Assembly (NCBI RefSeq): GCF_029227915.1
Contig: NC_079881.1
Location: forward strand, 25,769,501 to 25,833,500
Direction of reading: 5' to 3'
DNA: 64,000 nt
Source of the DNA: Hydractinia symbiolongicarpus
Taxonomy: Eukaryota; Cnidaria; Hydrozoa; Anthoathecata; Hydractiniidae
The position numbers and the translations under genes are program-made. This document shows positions 11,089 to 23,443 of this stretch, piece after piece (position 1 is the stretch's first letter; every line of letters begins with the position of its first letter). The notes beneath the pieces were generated by a model. The model was given only the letters and a program-made list of their open reading frames with translations. It made no database searches and had not been told where the DNA came from.

Positions 11089-12492
11089 GAGTTTACTCCC
11101 TGGGTACTTTCTTTGTATACTTTTCACTGTACGGGCCGAGTCCGTGATATACGGAAAATCGCGGGTTTTCGTTTGCCGGCGATTAAACTCCTTTTATTCA
11201 GCGTCTCATCAAAAATGAAATCATTTTTGAAAACTACAAGTCTCATGCGTTTTAGTGGTGAAAAAATAATTTAAAGAATCGTTTGGGAAATGAGTTTACT
11301 CCCTGGGTACTTTCTTTGTATACTTTTCACTGTACGGGCCGAGTCCGTGATATACGGAAAATCGCGGGTTTTCGTTTGCCGGCGATTAAACTCCTTTTAT
11401 TCAGCGTCTCATCAAAAATGAAATCATTTTTGAAAACTACAAGTCTTATGCGTTTTAGTGGTGAAAAAATAATTTAAAGAATCGTTCGGGAAGTGAGTTA
11501 ACTTCCTGGGTACTTTCTTTGTATACTTTTGACTAAACGGGCGGAGTCCGGGATTTACGGGAAATTGCGGGTTTTCGTTTGCCGGCGATTAAACTTCTTT
11601 CATTAAGCGTCTCATCAAAAATAAAATCGTTTTCAAAAACTACAAGTCTTATGCGTTTTAGTGGTAAAATATTTATTTAAAAAATCGTTCGGGAAATGAG
11701 TTTACTCCCAGTTTAATTTCTTTGTATACATTTGACTATACGGGTCAAGCCCGGGATTTACGGTAAATCGCGGGTTTTCGTTTGCCGACGATTAAAATCC
11801 TTTTATTCAGCGTCTCATCAAAAATGAAATCATTTTTGAAAACTACAAGTCTCATGCGTTTTAGTGGTGAAGAAATAATTTAAAAAATCGTTCGGAAAAT
11901 GAGTTTACTCCCTGGGTATTTTCTTTGTATACATTCGACTATACGGCCAAGCCCGGGATTTACGGGAAATCGCGGGTTTTCGTTTGCCGGCGATTAAACT
12001 CCTTTTATTCAGCGTCTCATCAAAAATGAAATCATTTTTGAAAACTACAAGTCTCATGGGTTTTAGTGGTGAAAAAATAATTTAAAGAATCGTTTGGGAA
12101 ATGAGTTTACTCCCTGGGTACTTTCTTTGTATACTTTTGACTATACGGGCGGAGTCCGGGATTTACGGGAAATTGCGGGTTTTCGTTTGCCGGCGATTAA
12201 ACTCCTTTCATTCAGCGTCTTGTCAAAAATGAAATCGTTTTTGAAAACTACAAGTCTCATGCGTTTTAGTGGTGAAGAAATAATTTAAAAAATCGTTCGG
12301 AAAATGAGTTTACTCCCTGGGTATTTTCTTTGTATACATTCGACTATACGGCCAAGCCCGGGATTTACGGGAAATCGCGGGTTTTCGTTTGCCGGCGATT
12401 GAACTCCTTTTATTCAGCGTCTCATCAAAAACGAAATCATTTTTGAAAACTACAAGTCTCATGCGTTTTAGTGGTGAAAAAATAATTTAAAG

Positions 12493-15400
12493 AATCGTTT
12501 GGGAAATGAGTTTACTCCCTGGGTACTTTCTTTGTATACTTTTCACTGTACGGGCCGAGTCCGTGATATACGGAAAATCGCGGGTTTTCGTTTGCCGGCG
12601 ATTAAACTCCTTTTATTCAGCATCTCATCAAAAATGAAATCATTTTTGAAAACTACAAGTCTCATGCGTTTTAGTGGTGAAAAAATAATTTAAAGAATCG
12701 TTCGGGAAGTGAGTTTACTTCCTGGGTACTTTCTTTGTATACATTTGACTATACGGGTCAAGCCCGGGATTTACGGGAAATCGCGGGTTTTCGTTTGCCG
12801 GCGATTAAACTCCTTTTATTCAGCGTCTCATCAAAAACGAAATCATTTTTGAAAACTACAAGTCTCATGCGTTTTAGTGGTGAAAAAATAATTTAAAGAA
12901 TCGTTTGGGAAATGAGTTTACTCCCTGGGTACTTTCTTTGTATACTTTTGACTATACGGGCGGAGTCCGGGATTTACGGGAAATTGCGGGTTTTCGTTTG
13001 CCGGCGATTAAACTCCTTTCATTCAGCGTCTCGTCAAAAATGAAATCGTTTTTAAAAACTACAAGTCTTATGCGTTTTAGTGGTAAAAAATAATTTAAAA
13101 AATCGTTCGGGAAATGAGTTTACTTCCTGGGTACTTTCTTTGTATACATTTGACTATACGGGTCAAGCCTGGGATTTACGGGAAATCGCGGGTTTTCGTT
13201 TGCCGGCGATTAAACTCCTTTTATTCAGCGTCTCATCAAAAACGAAATCATTTTTGAAAACTACAAGTCTCATGCGTTTTAGTGGTGAAAAAATAATTTA
13301 AAGAATCGTTTGGGAAATGAGTTTACTTCCTGGGTACTTTCTTTGTATACTTTTGACTATACGGGCGGAGTCCGGGATTTACGGGAAATTGCGGGTTTTC
13401 GTTTGCCGGCGATTAAACTCCTTTCATTCAGCGTCTCGTCAAAAATGAAATCGTTTTTAAAAACTACAAGTCTTATGCGTTTTAGTGGTAAAAAATAATT
13501 TAAAAAATCGTTCGGGAAATGATTTTACTCCCAGTTTAATTTCTTTGTATACATTTGACTATACGGGTCAAGCCCGGGATTTACGGCAAATCGCGGGTTT
13601 TCGTTTGCCGGCGATTAAAATCCTTTTATTCAGCGTCTCATCAAAAATGAAATCATTTTTGAAAACTACAAGTCTCATGCCTTTTAGTGGTGAAGAAATA
13701 ATTTAAAAAATCGTTCGGCAAATGAGTTTACTCCCTGGGTATTTTCTTTGTATACATTCGACTATACGGCCAAGCCCGGGATTTACGGGAAATCGCGGGT
13801 TTTCGTTTGCCGGCGATTAAACTCCTTTTATTCAGCGTCTCATCAAAAACGAAATCATTTTTGAAAACTACAAGTCTCATGCGTTTTAGTGGTGAAAAAA
13901 TAATTTAAAGAATCGTTTGGGAAATGAGTTTACTTCCTGGGTACTTTTTTTGTATACTTTTCACTGTACGGGCCAAGTCCGGGATTTACGGGAAATCGCG
14001 GGTTTTCGTTTGCCGGCGATTAAACTCCTTTTATTCAGCGTTTTATCAAAAACGAAATCATTTTTGAAAACTACAAGTCTCATGCGTTTTAGTGGTGAAA
14101 AAATAATTTAAAGAATCGTTTGGGAAATGAGTTTACTCCCTGGGTACTTTCTTTGTATACTTTTGACTATACAGGCGGAGTCCGGGATTTACGGGAAATT
14201 GCGGGTTTTCGTTTGCCGGCGATTAAACTCCTTTCATTCAGCGTCTCGTCAAAAATGAAATCGTTTTTGAAAACTACAAGTCTCATGCGTTTTAGTGGTG
14301 AAGAAATAATTTAAAAAATCGTTCGGAAAATGAGTTTACTCCCTGGGTATTTTCTTTGTATACATTCGACTATACGGCCAAGCCCGGGATTTACGGGAAA
14401 TCGCGGGTTTTCGTTTGCCGGCGATTGAACTCCTTTTATTCAGCGTCTCATCAAAAACGAAATCATTTTTGAAAACTACAAGTCTCATGCGTTTTAGTGG
14501 TGAAAAAATAATTTAAAGAATCGTTTGGGAAATGAGTTTACTCCCTGGGTACTTTCTTTGTATACTTTTCACTGTACGGGCCGAGTCCGTGATATACGGA
14601 AAATCGCGGGTTTTCGTTTGCCGGCGATTAAACTCCTTTTATTCAGCGTCTCATCAAAAATGAAATCAGTTTTGAAAACTACAAGTCTCATGCGTTTTAG
14701 TGGTGAAAAAATAATTTAAAGAATCGTTTGGGAAATGAGTTTACTCCCTGGGTACTTTCTTTGTATACTTTTGACTATACGGGCGGAGTCCGGGATTTAC
14801 GGGAAATTGCGGGTTTTCGTTTGCCGGCGATTAAACTCCTTTCATTCAGCGTCTCGTCAAAAATGAAATCGTTTTTGAAAACTACAAGTCTCATGCGTTT
14901 TAGTGGTGAAGATATAATTTAAAAAATCGTTCGGAAAATGAGTTTACTCCCTGGGTATTTTCTTTGTATACATTCGACTATACGGCCAAGCCCGGGATTT
15001 ACGGGAAATCGCGGGTTTTCGTTTGCCGGCGATTGAACTCCTTTTATTCAGCGTCTCATCAAAAACGAAATCATTTTTGAAAACTACAAGTCTCATGCGT
15101 TTTAGTGGTGAAAAAATAATTTAAAGAATCGTTTGGGAAATGAGTTTACTCCCTGGGTACTTTCTTTGTATACTTTTCACTGTACGGGCCGAGTCCGTGA
15201 TATACGGAAAATCGCGGGTTTTCGTTTGCCGGCGATTAAACTCCTTTCATTCAGCGTCTCGTCAAAAATGAAATCGTTTTTGAATACTACAAGTCTCATG
15301 CGTTTTAGTGGTGAAGAAATAATTTAAAAAATCGTTCGGGAAGTGAGTTTACTTCCTGGGTACTTTCTTTGTATACATTTGACTATACGGGTCAAGCCTG

Positions 15401-16747
15401 GGATTTACGGGAAATCGCGGGTTTTCGTTTGCCGGCGATTAAACTCCTTTTATTCAGCGTCTCATCAAAAACGAAATCATTTTTGAAAACTACAAGTCTC
15501 ATGCGTTTTAGTGGTGAAAAAATAATTTAAAGAATCGTTTGGGAAATGAGTTTACTTCCTGGGTACTTTCTTTGTATACTTTTGACTATACGGGCGGAGT
15601 CCGGGATTTACGGGAAATTGCGGGTTTTCGTTTGCCGGCGATTAAACTCCTTTCATTCAGCGTCTCGTCAAAAATGAAATCGTTTTTAAAAACTACAGGT
15701 CTCATGCCTTTTAGTGGTGAAGAAATAATTTAAAAAATCGTTCGGCAAATGAGTTTACTCCCTGGGTATTTTCTTTGTATACATTCGACTATACGGCCAA
15801 GCCCGGGATTTACGGGAAATCGCGGGTTTTCGTTTGCCGGCGATTAAACTCCTTTTATTCAGCGTCTCATCAAAAACGAAATCATTTTTGAAAACTACAA
15901 GTCTCATGCGTTTTAGTGGTGAAAAAATAATTTAAAGAATCGTTTGGGAAATGAGTTTACTTCCTGGGTACTTTTTTTGTATACTTTTCCTTGTACGGGC
16001 CAAGTCCGGGATTTACGGGAAATCGCGGGTTTTCGTTTGCCGGCGATTAAACTCCTTTTATTCAGCGTTTTATCAAAAACGAAATCATTTTTGAAAACTA
16101 CAAGTCTCATGCGTTTTAGTGGTGAAAAAATAATTTAAAGAATCGTTCGGGAAGTGAGTTTACTTCCTGGGTACTTTCTTTGTATACTTTTGACTATACG
16201 GGCGGATTCCGGGATTTACGGGAAATTGCGGGTTTTCGTTTGCCGGCGATTAAACTCCTTTCATTCAGCATCTCGTCAAAAATGAAATCGTTTTTAAAAA
16301 CTACAAGTCTTATGCGTTTTAGTGGTAAAAAATAATTTAAAAAATCGTTCGGGAAATGAGTTTACTCCCAGTTTAATTTCTTTGTATACATTTGACTATA
16401 CGGGTCAAGCCCGGGATTTACGGCAAATCGCGGGTTTTCGTTTGCCGGCGATTAAAATCCTTTTATTCAGCGTCTCATCAAAAATGAAATCATTTTTGAA
16501 AACTACAAGTCTCATGCCTTTTAGTGGTGAAGAAATAATTTAAAAAATCGTTCGGCAAATGAGTTTACTCCCTGGGTATTTTCTTTGTATACATTCGACT
16601 ATACGGCCAAGCCCGGGATTTACGGGAAATCGCGGGTTTTCGTTTGCCGGCGATTAAACTCCTTTTATTCAGCGTCTCATCAAAAACGAAATCATTTTTG
16701 AAAACTACAAGTCTCATGCGTTTTAGTGGTGAAAAAATAATTTAAAG
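12493..16747 (+). repeat. Hybrid-rich mosaic block
   Basis: Order is irregular and many monomers join halves of different types. Examples: 12,696 (B start, C middle, D end), 12,899 and 13,304 (A start, B remainder, 202 bp), 14,114, 14,722 and 15,127 (A start, H end), 15,330 (B start, D end), 15,533 (A start, B middle, C tail). E-like copies at 13,911 and 15,938 lack the later GTAAAC change. All copies stay in register, consistent with homologous unequal exchange. This block looks like the transition where E and the 202-bp B sub-type first join the array. Confidence 0.75.
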
Positions 16748-16951
16748 AATCGTTTGGGAAATGAGTTTACTTCGTGGGTACTTTTTTTGTAAACTTTTCA
16801 CTGTACGGGCCAAGTCCGGGATTTACGGGAAATCGCGGGTTTTCGTTTGCCGGCGATTAAACTCCTTTTATTCAGCGTTTTATCAAAAACGAAATCATTT
16901 TTGAAAACTACAAGTCTCATGCGTTTTAGTGGTGAAAAAAATAATTTAAGG
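16748..16951 (+). repeat. Type E monomer (reference copy, 204 bp)
   Basis: Type E precedes A in pentameric units. Marks are TTACTTCGTGGGTAC, TTTTTTTGTAAAC, GGGCCAAGTCCGGGATTTACGG, CAGCGTTTTATC and a seven-A run in the tail followed by TTTAAGG. The extra A makes it 204 bp, exactly 68 codons, so an open frame runs through E into the next A copy; this explains the 101- to 132-codon frames at these sites. Looser E-like copies without the GTAAAC change sit at 13,911 and 15,938, and may be the precursor form. Confidence 0.88.
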
Positions 16952-19900
16952 AATCGTTTGGGAAATGAGTTCACTCCCTGGGTACTTTCTTTGTATACTT
17001 TTCACTGTACGGGCCGAGTCCGTGATATACGGAAAATCCCGGGTTTTCGTTTGCCGGCGATTAAACTCCTTTTATTCAGCGTCTCATCAAAAATGAAATC
17101 ATTTTTGAAAACTACAAGTCTCATGCGTTTTAGTGGTGAAAAAATAATTTAAAGAATCGTTCGGGAAGTGAGTTTACTTCCTGGGTACTTTCTTTGTATA
17201 CTTTTGACTATACGGGCGGAGTCCGGGATTTACGGGAAATTGCGGGTTTTCGTTTGCCGGCGATTAAACTCCTTTCATTAAGCGTCTCATCAAAAATGAA
17301 ATCGTTTTTAAAAACTACAAGTCTTATGCGTTTTAGTGGTAAAAAATTAATTTAAAAAATCGTTCGGGAAATGAGTTTACTCCCAGTTTAATTTCTTTGT
17401 ATACATTTGACTATACGGGTCAAGCCCGGGATTTACGGCAAATCGCGGGTTTTCGTTTGCCGGCGATTAAAATCCTTTTATTCAGCGTCTCATCAAAAAT
17501 GAAATCATTTTTGAAAACTACAAGTCTCATGCCTTTTAGTGGTGAAGAAATAATTTAAAAAATCGTTCGGCAAATGAGTTTACTCCCTGGGTATTTTCTT
17601 TGTATACATTCGACTATACGGCCAAGCCCGGGATTTACGGGAAATCGCGGGTTTTCGTTTGCCGGCGATTAAACTCCTTTTATTCAGCGTCTCATCAAAA
17701 ACGAAATCATTTTTGAAAACTACAAGTCTCATGCGTTTTAGTGGTGAAAAAATAATTTAAAGAATCGTTTGGGAAATGAGTTTACTTCGTGGGTACTTTT
17801 TTTGTAAACTTTTCACTGTACGGGCCAAGTCCGGGATTTACGGGAAATCGCGGGTTTTCGTTTGCCGGCGATTAAACTCCTTTTATTCAGCGTTTTATCA
17901 AAAACGAAATCATTTTTGAAAACTACAAGTCTCATGCGTTTTAGTGGTGAAAAAAATAATTTAAGGAATCGTTTGGGAAATGAGTTCACTCCCTGGGTAC
18001 TTTCTTTGTATACTTTTCACTGTACGGGCCGAGTCCGTGATATACGGAAAATCCCGGGTTTTCGTTTGCCGGCGATTAAACTCCTTTTATTCAGCGTCTC
18101 ATCAAAAATGAAATCATTTTTGAAAACTACAAGTCTCATGCGTTTTAGTGGTGAAAAAATAATTTAAAGAATCGTTCGGGAAGTGAGTTTACTTCCTGGG
18201 TACTTTCTTTGTATACTTTTGACTATACGGGCGGAGTCCGGGATTTACGGGAAATTGCGGGTTTTCGTTTGCAGGCGATTAAACTCCTTTCATTCAGCGT
18301 CTCGTCAAAAATGAAATCGTTTTTGAAAACTACAAGTCTCATGCGTTTTAGTGGTGAAGAAATAATTTAAAAAATCGTTCGGAAAATGAGTTTACTCCCT
18401 GGGTATTTTCTTTGTATACATTCGACTATACGGCCAAGCCCGGGATTTACGGGAAATCGCGGGTTTTCGTTTGCCGGCGATTGAACTCCTTTTATTCAGC
18501 GTCTCATCAAAAACGAAATCATTTTTGAAAACTACAAGTCTCATGCGTTTTAGTGGTGAAAAAATAATTTAAAGAATCGTTTGGGAAATGAGTTTACTCC
18601 CTGGGTACTTTCTTTGTATACTTTTCACTGTACGGGCCGAGTCCGTGATATACGGAAAATCGCGGGTTTTCGTTTGCCGGCGATTAAACTCCTTTTATTC
18701 AGCGTCTCATCAAAAATGAAATCAGTTTTGAAAACTACAAGTCTCATGCGTTTTAGTGGTGAAAAAATAATTTAAAGAATCGTTCGGGAAGTGAGTTTAC
18801 TTCCTGGGTACTTTCTTTGTATACTTTTGACTATACGGGCGGAGTCCGGGATTTACGGGAAATTGCGGGTTTTTGTTTGCCGGCGATTAAACTCCTTTCA
18901 TTCAGCATCTCGTCAAAAATGAAATCGTTTTTAAAAACTACAAGTCTTATGCGTTTTAGTGGTAAAAAATAATTTAAAAAATCGTTCGGGAAATGAGTTT
19001 ACTCCCAGTTTAATTTCTTTGTATACATTTGACTATACGGGTCAAGCCCGGGATTTACGGCAAATCGCGGGTTTTCGTTTGCCGGCGATTAAAATCCTTT
19101 TATTCAGCGTCTCATCAAAAATGAAATCATTTTTGAAAACTACAAGTCTCATGCCTTTTAGTGGTGAAGAAATAATTTAAAAAATCGTTCGGCAAATGAG
19201 TTTACTCCCTGGGTATTTTCTTTGTATACATTCGACTATACGGCCAAGCCCGGGATTTACGGGAAATCGCGGGTTTTCGTTTGCCGGCGATTAAACTCCT
19301 TTTATTCAGCGTCTCATCAAAAACGAAATCATTTTTGAAAACTACAAGTCTCATGCGTTTTAGTGGTGAAAAAATAATTTAAAGAATCGTTTGGGAAATG
19401 AGTTTACTTCGTGGGTACTTTTTTTGTAAACTTTTCACTGTACGGGCCAAGTCCGGGATTTACGGGAAATCGCGGGTTTTCGTTTGCCGGCGATTAAACT
19501 CCTTTTATTCAGCGTTTTATCAAAAACGAAATCATTTTTGAAAACTACAAGTCTCATGCGTTTTAGTGGTGAAAAAAATAATTTAAGGAATCGTTTGGGA
19601 AATGAGTTCACTCCCTGGGTACTTTCTTTGTATACTTTTCACTGTACGGGCCGAGTCCGTGATATACGGAAAATCCCGGGTTTTCGTTTGCCGGCGATTA
19701 AACTCCTTTTATTCAGCGTCTCATCAAAAATGAAATCATTTTTGAAAACTACAAGTCTCATGCGTTTTAGTGGTGAAAAAATAATTTAAAGAATCGTTCG
19801 GGAAGTGAGTTTACTTCCTGGGTACTTTCTTTGTATACTTTTGACTATACGGGCGGAGTCCGGGATTTACGGGAAATTGCGGGTTTTCGTTTGCCGGCGA

Positions 19901-22900
19901 TTAAACTCCTTTCATTAAGCGTCTCATCAAAAATGAAATCGTTTTTAAAAACTACAAGTCTTATGCGTTTTAGTGGTAAAAAATTAATTTAAAAAATCGT
20001 TCGGGAAATGAGTTTACTCCCAGTTTAATTTCTTTGTATACATTTGACTATACGGGTCAAGCCCGGGATTTACGGCAAATCGCGGGTTTTCGTTTGCCGG
20101 CGATTAAAATCCTTTTATTCAGCGTCTCATCAAAAATGAAATCATTTTTGAAAACTACAAGTCTCATGCCTTTTAGTGGTGAAGAAATAATTTAAAAAAT
20201 CGTTCGGCAAATGAGTTTACTCCCTGGGTATTTTCTTTGTATACATTCGACTATACGGCCAAGCCCGGGATTTACGGGAAATCGCGGGTTTTCGTTTGCC
20301 GGCGATTAAACTCCTTTTATTCAGCGTCTCATCAAAAACGAAATCATTTTTGAAAACTACAAGTCTCATGCGTTTTAGTGGTGAAAAAATAATTTAAAGA
20401 ATCGTTTGGGAAATGAGTTTACTTCGTGGGTACTTTTTTTGTAAACTTTTCACTGTACGGGCCAAGTCCGGGATTTACGGGAAATCGTGGGTTTTCGTTT
20501 GCCGGCGATTAAACTCCTTTTATTCAGCGTTTTATCAAAAACGAAATCATTTTTGAAAACTACAAGTCTCATGCGTTTTAGTGGTGAAAAAAATAATTTA
20601 AGGAATCGTTTGGGAAATGAGTTCACTCCCTGGGTACTTTCTTTGTATACTTTTCACTGTACGGGCCGAGTCCGTGATATACGGAAAATCCCGGGTTTTC
20701 GTTTGCCGGCGATTAAACTCCTTTTATTCAGCGTCTCATCAAAAATGAAATCATTTTTGAAAACTACAAGTCTCATGCGTTTTAGTGGTGAAAAAATAAT
20801 TTAAAGAATCGTTCGGGAAGTGAGTTTACTTCCTGGGTACTTTCTTTGTATACTTTTGACTATACGGGCGGAGTCCGGGATTTACGGGAAATTGCGGGTT
20901 TTCGTTTGCCGGCGATTAAACTCCTTTCATTCAGCATCTCGTCAAAAATGAAATCGTTTTTAAAAACTACAAGTCTTATGCGTTTTAGTGGTAAAAAATA
21001 ATTTAAAAAATCGTTCGGGAAATGAGTTTACTCCCAGTTTAATTTCTTTGTATACATTTGACTATACGGGTCAAGCCCGGGATTTACGGCAAATCGCGGG
21101 TTTTCGTTTGCCGGCGATTAAAATCCTTTTATTCAGCGTCTCATCAAAAATGAAATCATTTTTGAAAACTACAAGTCTCATGCCTTTTAGTGGTGAAGAA
21201 ATAATTTAAAAAATCGTTCGGCAAATGAGTTTACTCCCTGGGTATTTTCTTTGTATACATTCGACTATACGGCCAAGCCCGGGATTTACGGGAAATCGCG
21301 GGTTTTCGTTTGCCGGCGATTAAACTCCTTTTATTCAGCGTCTCATCAAAAACGAAATCATTTTTGAAAACTACAAGTCTCATGCGTTTTAGTGGTGAAA
21401 AAATAATTTAAAGAATCGTTTGGGAAATGAGTTTACTTCGTGGGTACTTTTTTTGTAAACTTTTCACTGTACGGGCCAAGTCCGGGATTTACGGGAAATC
21501 GCGGGTTTTCGTTTGCCGGCGATTAAACTCCTTTTATTCAGCGTTTTATCAAAAACGAAATCATTTTTGAAAACTACAAGTCTCATGCGTTTTAGTGGTG
21601 AAAAAAATAATTTAAGGAATCGTTTGGGAAATGAGTTCACTCCCTGGGTACTTTCTTTGTATACTTTTCACTGTACGGGCCGAGTCCGTGATATACGGAA
21701 AATCCCGGGTTTTCGTTTACCGGCGATTAAACTCCTTTTATTCAGCGTCTCATCAAAAATGAAATCATTTTTGAAAACTACAAGTCTCATGCGTTTTAGT
21801 GGTGAAAAAATAATTTAAAGAATCGTTCGGGAAGTGAGTTTACTTCCTGGGTACTTTCTTTGTATACTTTTGACTATACGGGCGGAGTCCGGGATTTACG
21901 GGAAATTGCGGGTTTTCGTTTGCCGGCGATTAAACTCCTTTCATTAAGCGTCTCATCAAAAATGAAATCGTTTTTAAAAACTACAAGTCTTATGCGTTTT
22001 AGTGGTAAAAAATTAATTTAAAAAATCGTTCGGGAAATGAGTTTACTCCCAGTTTAATTTCTTTGTATACATTTGACTATACGGGTCAAGCCCGGGATTT
22101 ACGGCAAATCACGGGTTTTCGTTTGCCGGCGATTAAAATCCTTTTATTCAGCGTCTCATCAAAAATGAAATCATTTTTGAAAACTACAAGTCTCATGCCT
22201 TTTAGTGGTGAAGAAATAATTTAAAAAATCGTTCGGCAAATGAGTTTACTCCCTGGGTATTTTCTTTGTATACATTCGACTATACGGCCAAGCCCGGGAT
22301 TTACGGGAAATCGCGGGTTTTCGTTTGCCGGCGATTAAACTCCTTTTATTCAGCGTCTCATCAAAAACGAAATCATTTTTGAAAACTACAAGTCTCATGC
22401 GTTTTAGTGGTGAAAAAATAATTTAAAGAATCGTTTGGGAAATGAGTTTACTTCGTGGGTACTTTTTTTGTAAACTTTTCACTGTACGGGCCAAGTCCGG
22501 GATTTACGGGAAATCGCGGGTTTTCGTTTGCCGGCGATTAAACTCCTTTTATTCAGCGTTTTATCAAAAACGAAATCATTTTTGAAAACTACAAGTCTCA
22601 TGCGTTTTAGTGGTGAAAAAAATAATTTAAGGAATCGTTTGGGAAATGAGTTCACTCCCTGGGTACTTTCTTTGTATACTTTTCACTGTACGGGCCGAGT
22701 CCGTGATATACGGAAAATCCCGGGTTTTCGTTTGCCGGCGATTAAACTCCTTTTATTCAGCGTCTCATCAAAAATGAAATCATTTTTGAAAACTACAAGT
22801 CTCATGCGTTTTAGTGGTGAAAAAATAATTTAAAGAATCGTTCGGGAAGTGAGTTTACTTCCTGGGTACTTTCTTTGTATACTTTTGACTATACGGGCGG

Positions 22901-23443
22901 AGTCCGGGATTTACGGGAAATTGCGGGTTTTCGTTTGCCGGCGATTAAACTCCTTTCATTAAGCGTCTCATCAAAAATGAAATCGTTTTTAAAAACTACA
23001 AGTCTTATGCGTTTTAGTGGTAAAAAATTAATTTAAAAAATCGTTCGGGAAATGAGTTTACTCCCAGTTTAATTTCTTTGTATACATTTGACTATACGGG
23101 TCAAGCCCGGGATTTACGGCAAATCGCGGGTTTTCGTTTTCCGGCGATTAAAATCCTTTTATTCAGCGTCTCATCAAAAATGAAATCATTTTTGAAAACT
23201 ACAAGTCTCATGCCTTTTAGTGGTGAAGAAATAATTTAAAAAATCGTTCGGCAAATGAGTTTACTCCCTGGGTATTTTCTTTGTATACATTCGACTATAC
23301 GGCCAAGCCCGGGATTTACGGGAAATCGCGGGTTTTCGTTTGCCTGCGATTAAACTCCTTTTATTCAGCGTCTCATCAAAAACGAAATCATTTTTGAAAA
23401 CTACAAGTCTCATGCGTTTTAGTGGTGAAAAAATAATTTAAAG
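16748..23443 (+). repeat. E-A-B-C-D pentamer block (1015-bp HOR)
   Basis: Type E starts at 16,748, 17,763, 19,385, 20,400, 21,414 and 22,429. Spacing is 1015 bp (204+811), or 1014 where the 202-bp B sub-type is used (20,400 to 21,414). The interval 17,763-19,385 is longer because it holds E-A-H-D-A-B-C-D. Copies are nearly identical, with a few private changes such as ATCGTGGG at about 20,485 and TTTACCGGCG at about 21,717, so the expansion is recent. Confidence 0.88.

Larger units (their letters stand above)
4516..12492 (+). repeat. 3041-bp compound unit, about 2.5 copies
   Basis: The 15-monomer order D-A-B-C-D-F-G-H-D-A-A-B-C-D-A/H starts at 4516 and again at 7557, 3041 bp apart. Private markers recur at the same offset: TTTGGCGGCG in the A copies at 4718 and 7759, AAACCATTTTT before them, AACACCTTTT in D, and AAATCGGTTTTG in H. 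A third, shorter copy enters at about 10,560 in the register of 8,330 (offset 2230), with a hybrid A/H-to-C monomer at the switch, then loses 537 bp at 11,082 and continues A-A-B-C-D-A/H-D. Confidence 0.85.
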
